Part shown: positions 60,693 to 63,689 of the stretch, piece after piece
Layout of the letters: each line of letters opens with the position of its first letter
How positions within the stretch are numbered: position 1 is the stretch's first letter
Source of the DNA: Brevundimonas vancanneytii
GTDB taxonomy: Bacteria; Pseudomonadota; Alphaproteobacteria; Caulobacterales; Caulobacteraceae
Assembly: GCA_945861515.1 (NCBI GenBank)
Contig: CAMAVA010000002.1
Span: forward strand, 1 to 63,689
Length of the DNA: 63,689 bases
Reading direction: 5' to 3'
Made by a program: the position numbers and the translations under genes
Notes under the pieces: generated by a model
What the model saw: only the letters and a program-made list of their open reading frames with translations
What the model was told of the DNA's origin: nothing
The model's database searches: none

Positions 60693-63608
60693 TTAGAAGT
60701 CCAGGGTGAAGCCCATGAAGACGTAACGACCGAAGGAGTCGTAGGTCTGCGGGTAGGTGTTGCCGTTGCCGGTGGTGCCGACGCTGTAGGACAGCTGCGG
60801 ATCATCATCCAGAACGTTGTTCACGCCGACGCGGAAGCGAGCCGAGTCGGTGGCCTTCCAGGAGGCGAACAGGTCGAAGTAGTTTTCAGCGTCGAACACG
60901 CCGTCGATACGGCCAGCCGAACCGGTATCCAGCTCGACTTCACCGATGTGGCGCCAAGTGCCGGCCAGATCGATACCCCACGGGGTATCCCACGACAGAC
61001 GAGCGCGGTGACGCCATTCCGGGGTCGGGGTGCCGCAGACGCCGCCGAACTTGCCAACACAGTCGCCAACGCTGGAGTTGGAGGCGTCAGACGCTTCCAT
61101 CCAGGTGCCGATGAAGTTGACGTCCATGCTGCCCAGTTCACCGACATCGAAGCCATAGTTGGCCACGAGGTCGACACCCGAGGTTTCGAGCGAACCGACG
61201 TTGATGTTGAAGTCTTCAACATAGCCGCTGCCGACCCAGAGCTGGCCGTTGGCGTTACGGTTGATACGGGCGCAGGCCACGGCGTCGCCGCCGGTGTAGC
61301 AATCCGAAATCGTGTTGGCCGCACCGTAGGTGGTGATCAGGTCTTCAACTTCGATGTTGAAGTAGTCGATCGACACGTTCAGGCCGGGGATGAACGCCGG
61401 GGTCAGGACGAAACCGACCGTGTAGGTCTTGGCCGATTCCGGGCTGAGGTTGGGGTTACCACCACCGAGCAGGTTGTACTGACCAGCCGGGCTGTCCAGG
61501 GCGCCGGTGCCGTATTGAGCGGCGGGGACGCCGGTCGCGGTACAGGCGGCGAGGGAAGCCGTGGCGGCGGTGCCGCAGGGATCCTCATCCAGGTCGAACA
61601 GACCAAAGCCCTGGGCCGTGAACAGTTCGATGACGTTCGCAGCGCGGACAGCCTGTTGATAGCTGGCGCGGAAGCGGATGTCGTCGGACGGAGCCCAGTC
61701 ACCGGCCAGCTTGTAGGTGTCGGTGTTGATGCCGGTGCCGTAGTCGGAGAAGCGGTAGGCGGCTTCGACCGACAGGAGCTTAGCGAAGGGCGCATCTTCG
61801 ATGATCGACATGCGGGCTTCGGCGAACAGGTCATAGACTTCCGTCGCACCGGAGAGACCGATGGTCGGGCCGCCCTGACCGGCCAGGTCGCCGGTGGCGA
61901 AGGCGGTGTCGGTGGTCGATTCCAGTTCGTCACGGCGATACTCGCCGCCGACGGCGATCTGCAGGCCGTTGGAAGCCCAGGGGGTCTTGACGCCATAGGC
62001 GCCCAGATCACCGGCCACCGAACCCGTCACGACCTGCTGGATGGTCGCAGCGCGCTGGATGCCGGGGGTCTGGAGGTAGTCCAGGGCTGCTTCGGTGACG
62101 CCGCCGATGGAGAAGATGTTCCACGGAACGCAGTTGGGGTCGGTGCCATTGACCACCGACCGGCAGGTCGGGGTGCCGCCAACGCTGACGACGTCCAGCG
62201 ACCGGCCGAGGCGGGTCACGGAGAAGTCGTTCAGGTAGGTCCGGGACAGCTGGACGCGGCTGTACTGGCCGGCCACGTCATAGGACCAGACGTCGGACAG
62301 CTGGCCGCGAACGCCCAGGACGCCACGGTAGGACTGGTAACGCAGGTCATCCTGACGGCCGCCGCCTTCGACGTTCCGGCGGGCGATATACATGTCCTTG
62401 GTGTTGTCGGCGGCGATGTCGCCGGCGGTGCAGCCGATGGCGGCCGACTGGGAAGCCGACAGCATCGGGTTGCCGCAGTTGATCGTCGAGGTGCTGAAGA
62501 AGTTACCTGACGGGGCGATCTGGGCGACCGTCGAATAGTCGGTGAACATCAGCTGGGTGAAGACTTCAGCCTTGTCGTTGACCTCGTAACGACCGACGGC
62601 GCCGAGCGAGTAACGCTCGTCGGGGCGCTGGTAGTAGTTGATCGGACCGAAGTTGTATTGGTCGGTAGCGGCGTTGAACGGACGGAAGGTGTTGCCGGTC
62701 GCCGAGTTGATCGTGAAGTTGTAGGTCGCGAAGTCCGTGAAACGACCCGGGTAGCTGGTGCTGGAACCGCCGCAGGTGAAGTTCTTCGGCAGGGCGGCGG
62801 TCGGGGCGCCGATGGAGCAGCCCGAGAAGTCGCGGTCGGCCTGGGAGATGGAGTCGTTGTTCCGGTAGGTGACATAGGCGGTGATGTTACCCTTGTCGTC
62901 CGGCGAGCTGACGCCCATCAGCATCGACACTTCCTTGCCGTAGCCGTCGATGACATTGTCGTCGGGCAGCTGGAACTGCGACGGGTTGGTCAGGGCGCGG
63001 GTGGCGAGCGTCGTGCGGATATTGCCGACGCCGCTGAAGTCGTTGTTGTGCTGGTAGAAGCTGTACTGGCCCGACAGCTGAACGCCTTCGAAGTCCTTCT
63101 TCATGATGAAGTTGACAACGCCGGCGATGGCGTCCGAACCGTAAACGGCGGAAGCGCCGCCGGTCAGGACTTCAACCCGCTCGACCAGGGCCGAAGGGAT
63201 CTGGTTCAGGTCGGCTGCCGGATCGTTCGGCGAGCCGTAGGGCAGGCGGCGACCGTCGACCAGCACCAGGGTGCGGACGGAGCCGATGCCCCGCAGGTTG
63301 ACGGTGGCGGTGCCGGAGGCGCCGTTGGAAACGGTGGAGTTCTGCGCGGCGAAAGCCTGCGGCAGCTGGTTCACCAGGTCTTCAACGCGGTTCACGCCCT
63401 GGGTGGTGATGTCTTCCGACGTCACCTGGGTGACCGGGCTGGTGGTGACCAGGTTCGGTTGCGGGATGCGCGAGCCGGTGACGTAGACGGCGTCGACTTC
63501 ACCCTCGTCCTGGGCAAAGGCCGGCGCAGCGGCGGCGAACGCCGCGAAGGCGGCCCCGCAAATCATCGTGGATGCCAGCAGGCGTCCGCGCGTGGAATGG
63601 TTTCTCAA
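60693..63608 (-). CDS. TonB-dependent outer-membrane receptor, UUG start
   Basis: 971 aa. A signal peptide (hydrophobic to AAAAPAFA, cut before QDEGEVD), a plug domain (VYVTGSRIPQPNL, LRGIGSVRTLVLVDGRRL, TGGASAVYGSDAIAGVVNFI), then a long barrel ending VFMGFTLDF with a terminal Phe. Initiation is at TTG 63608: GGAGGG lies six bases upstream and no ATG is available before the signal peptide. It is of the same general group as the receptor at 54074 but only distantly similar in the barrel. The ligand is unknown. Confidence 0.93.
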   Translation of the reverse strand: MRNHSTRGRLLASTMICGAAFAAFAAAAPAFAQDEGEVDAVYVTGSRIPQPNLVTTSPVTQVTSEDITTQGVNRVEDLVNQLPQAFAAQNSTVSNGASGTATVNLRGIGSVRTLVLVDGRRLPYGSPNDPAADLNQIPSALVERVEVLTGGASAVYGSDAIAGVVNFIMKKDFEGVQLSGQYSFYQHNNDFSGVGNIRTTLATRALTNPSQFQLPDDNVIDGYGKEVSMLMGVSSPDDKGNITAYVTYRNNDSISQADRDFSGCSIGAPTAALPKNFTCGGSSTSYPGRFTDFATYNFTINSATGNTFRPFNAATDQYNFGPINYYQRPDERYSLGAVGRYEVNDKAEVFTQLMFTDYSTVAQIAPSGNFFSTSTINCGNPMLSASQSAAIGCTAGDIAADNTKDMYIARRNVEGGGRQDDLRYQSYRGVLGVRGQLSDVWSYDVAGQYSRVQLSRTYLNDFSVTRLGRSLDVVSVGGTPTCRSVVNGTDPNCVPWNIFSIGGVTEAALDYLQTPGIQRAATIQQVVTGSVAGDLGAYGVKTPWASNGLQIAVGGEYRRDELESTTDTAFATGDLAGQGGPTIGLSGATEVYDLFAEARMSIIEDAPFAKLLSVEAAYRFSDYGTGINTDTYKLAGDWAPSDDIRFRASYQQAVRAANVIELFTAQGFGLFDLDEDPCGTAATASLAACTATGVPAAQYGTGALDSPAGQYNLLGGGNPNLSPESAKTYTVGFVLTPAFIPGLNVSIDYFNIEVEDLITTYGAANTISDCYTGGDAVACARINRNANGQLWVGSGYVEDFNINVGSLETSGVDLVANYGFDVGELGSMDVNFIGTWMEASDASNSSVGDCVGKFGGVCGTPTPEWRHRARLSWDTPWGIDLAGTWRHIGEVELDTGSAGRIDGVFDAENYFDLFASWKATDSARFRVGVNNVLDDDPQLSYSVGTTGNGNTYPQTYDSFGRYVFMGFTLDF

Positions 63609-63689
63609 CTTAGTCCCTCCGAGCCAGCGCGCCGTATCTTCACGGTCGCGCTCCCCTCAAAAGCGTGAATTCGGGCCTCCCGGACGTAG

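Noticed and set aside
60948-62510. A long plus-strand frame opposite the second TonB receptor
   Set aside because: Gly/Val/Asp-rich shadow translation with no domain; the receptor on the other strand is convincing.

Overview
The window is high-GC alphaproteobacterial chromosome, most likely from Caulobacterales (Phenylobacterium or Caulobacter relatives). The evidence is a DivJ-like cell-cycle kinase, a MucR/Ros regulator, two DUF2336 proteins, GANTC (CcrM-type) sites packed into one intergenic region, two large TonB-dependent receptors, and the alphaproteobacterial gene order ccmI-ccmE-ccmF-ccmH-degP-regulator-kinase-glnE. No phage, insertion sequence, rRNA or CRISPR array was seen.

Layout. 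1-3755 (+): the end of a GT4 glycosyltransferase, a heptosyltransferase-like GT9 gene, infC with a non-canonical AUU start, and an MFS exporter. 3768-14733 (-): one long run from cytochrome c maturation (ccmI, E, F, H) through a DegP-type protease and a two-component system to glnE, mostly with 4-base overlaps. 14860-20336 (-): an unrecognised helical protein, a PhoQ/PhoP-like kinase and regulator with a small periplasmic protein, a CbpA-type J-protein and a YcgN-type cysteine-cluster protein. 20387-24177 (+): a class A penicillin-binding protein and an unrecognised helical-repeat protein. 24189-28562 (-): a DUF2336 protein coupled to a secreted Pro/Ala-rich protein, then an NMT1/SsuABC-type ABC importer. 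29035-33341 (-): uup, prfC and two small genes. 33434-39925: a secreted protein, a DivJ-like kinase divergent from a second soluble kinase of the same type, sufE, a PAS_5 protein, mucR and a second DUF2336 gene.

40006-46303 is a lipid or terpenoid acyl-CoA module: crotonase, cytochrome P450, a sulfotransferase-like protein overlapping an aminotransferase class IV-like protein, and divergently an acyl-CoA ligase and a MaoC hydratase. 46388-53464 holds PilZ, GNAT-like, CsbD, oligopeptidase B, a second acetyltransferase, tRNA-Gln, tRNA-Pro and sppA. 53481-63608 holds two TonB-dependent receptors, a secreted S9 peptidase, and two clusters of a roughly 130-bp palindromic repeat. The second cluster encloses a stand-alone GIY-YIG nuclease gene.

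Most notable: (1) the repeat clusters, with a GIY-YIG gene lying where the conserved spacer between two copies would be, which suggests a repeat/nuclease mobile unit; (2) eleven GANTC sites in about 213 bp between mucR and a PAS gene; (3) an aminotransferase-IV-like protein with no lysine in the PLP-lysine region, overlapping a sulfotransferase-like gene, a pair I recall as one fused protein in plants; (4) a MucR with a degenerate zinc finger; (5) a divergent DivJ-like kinase pair.
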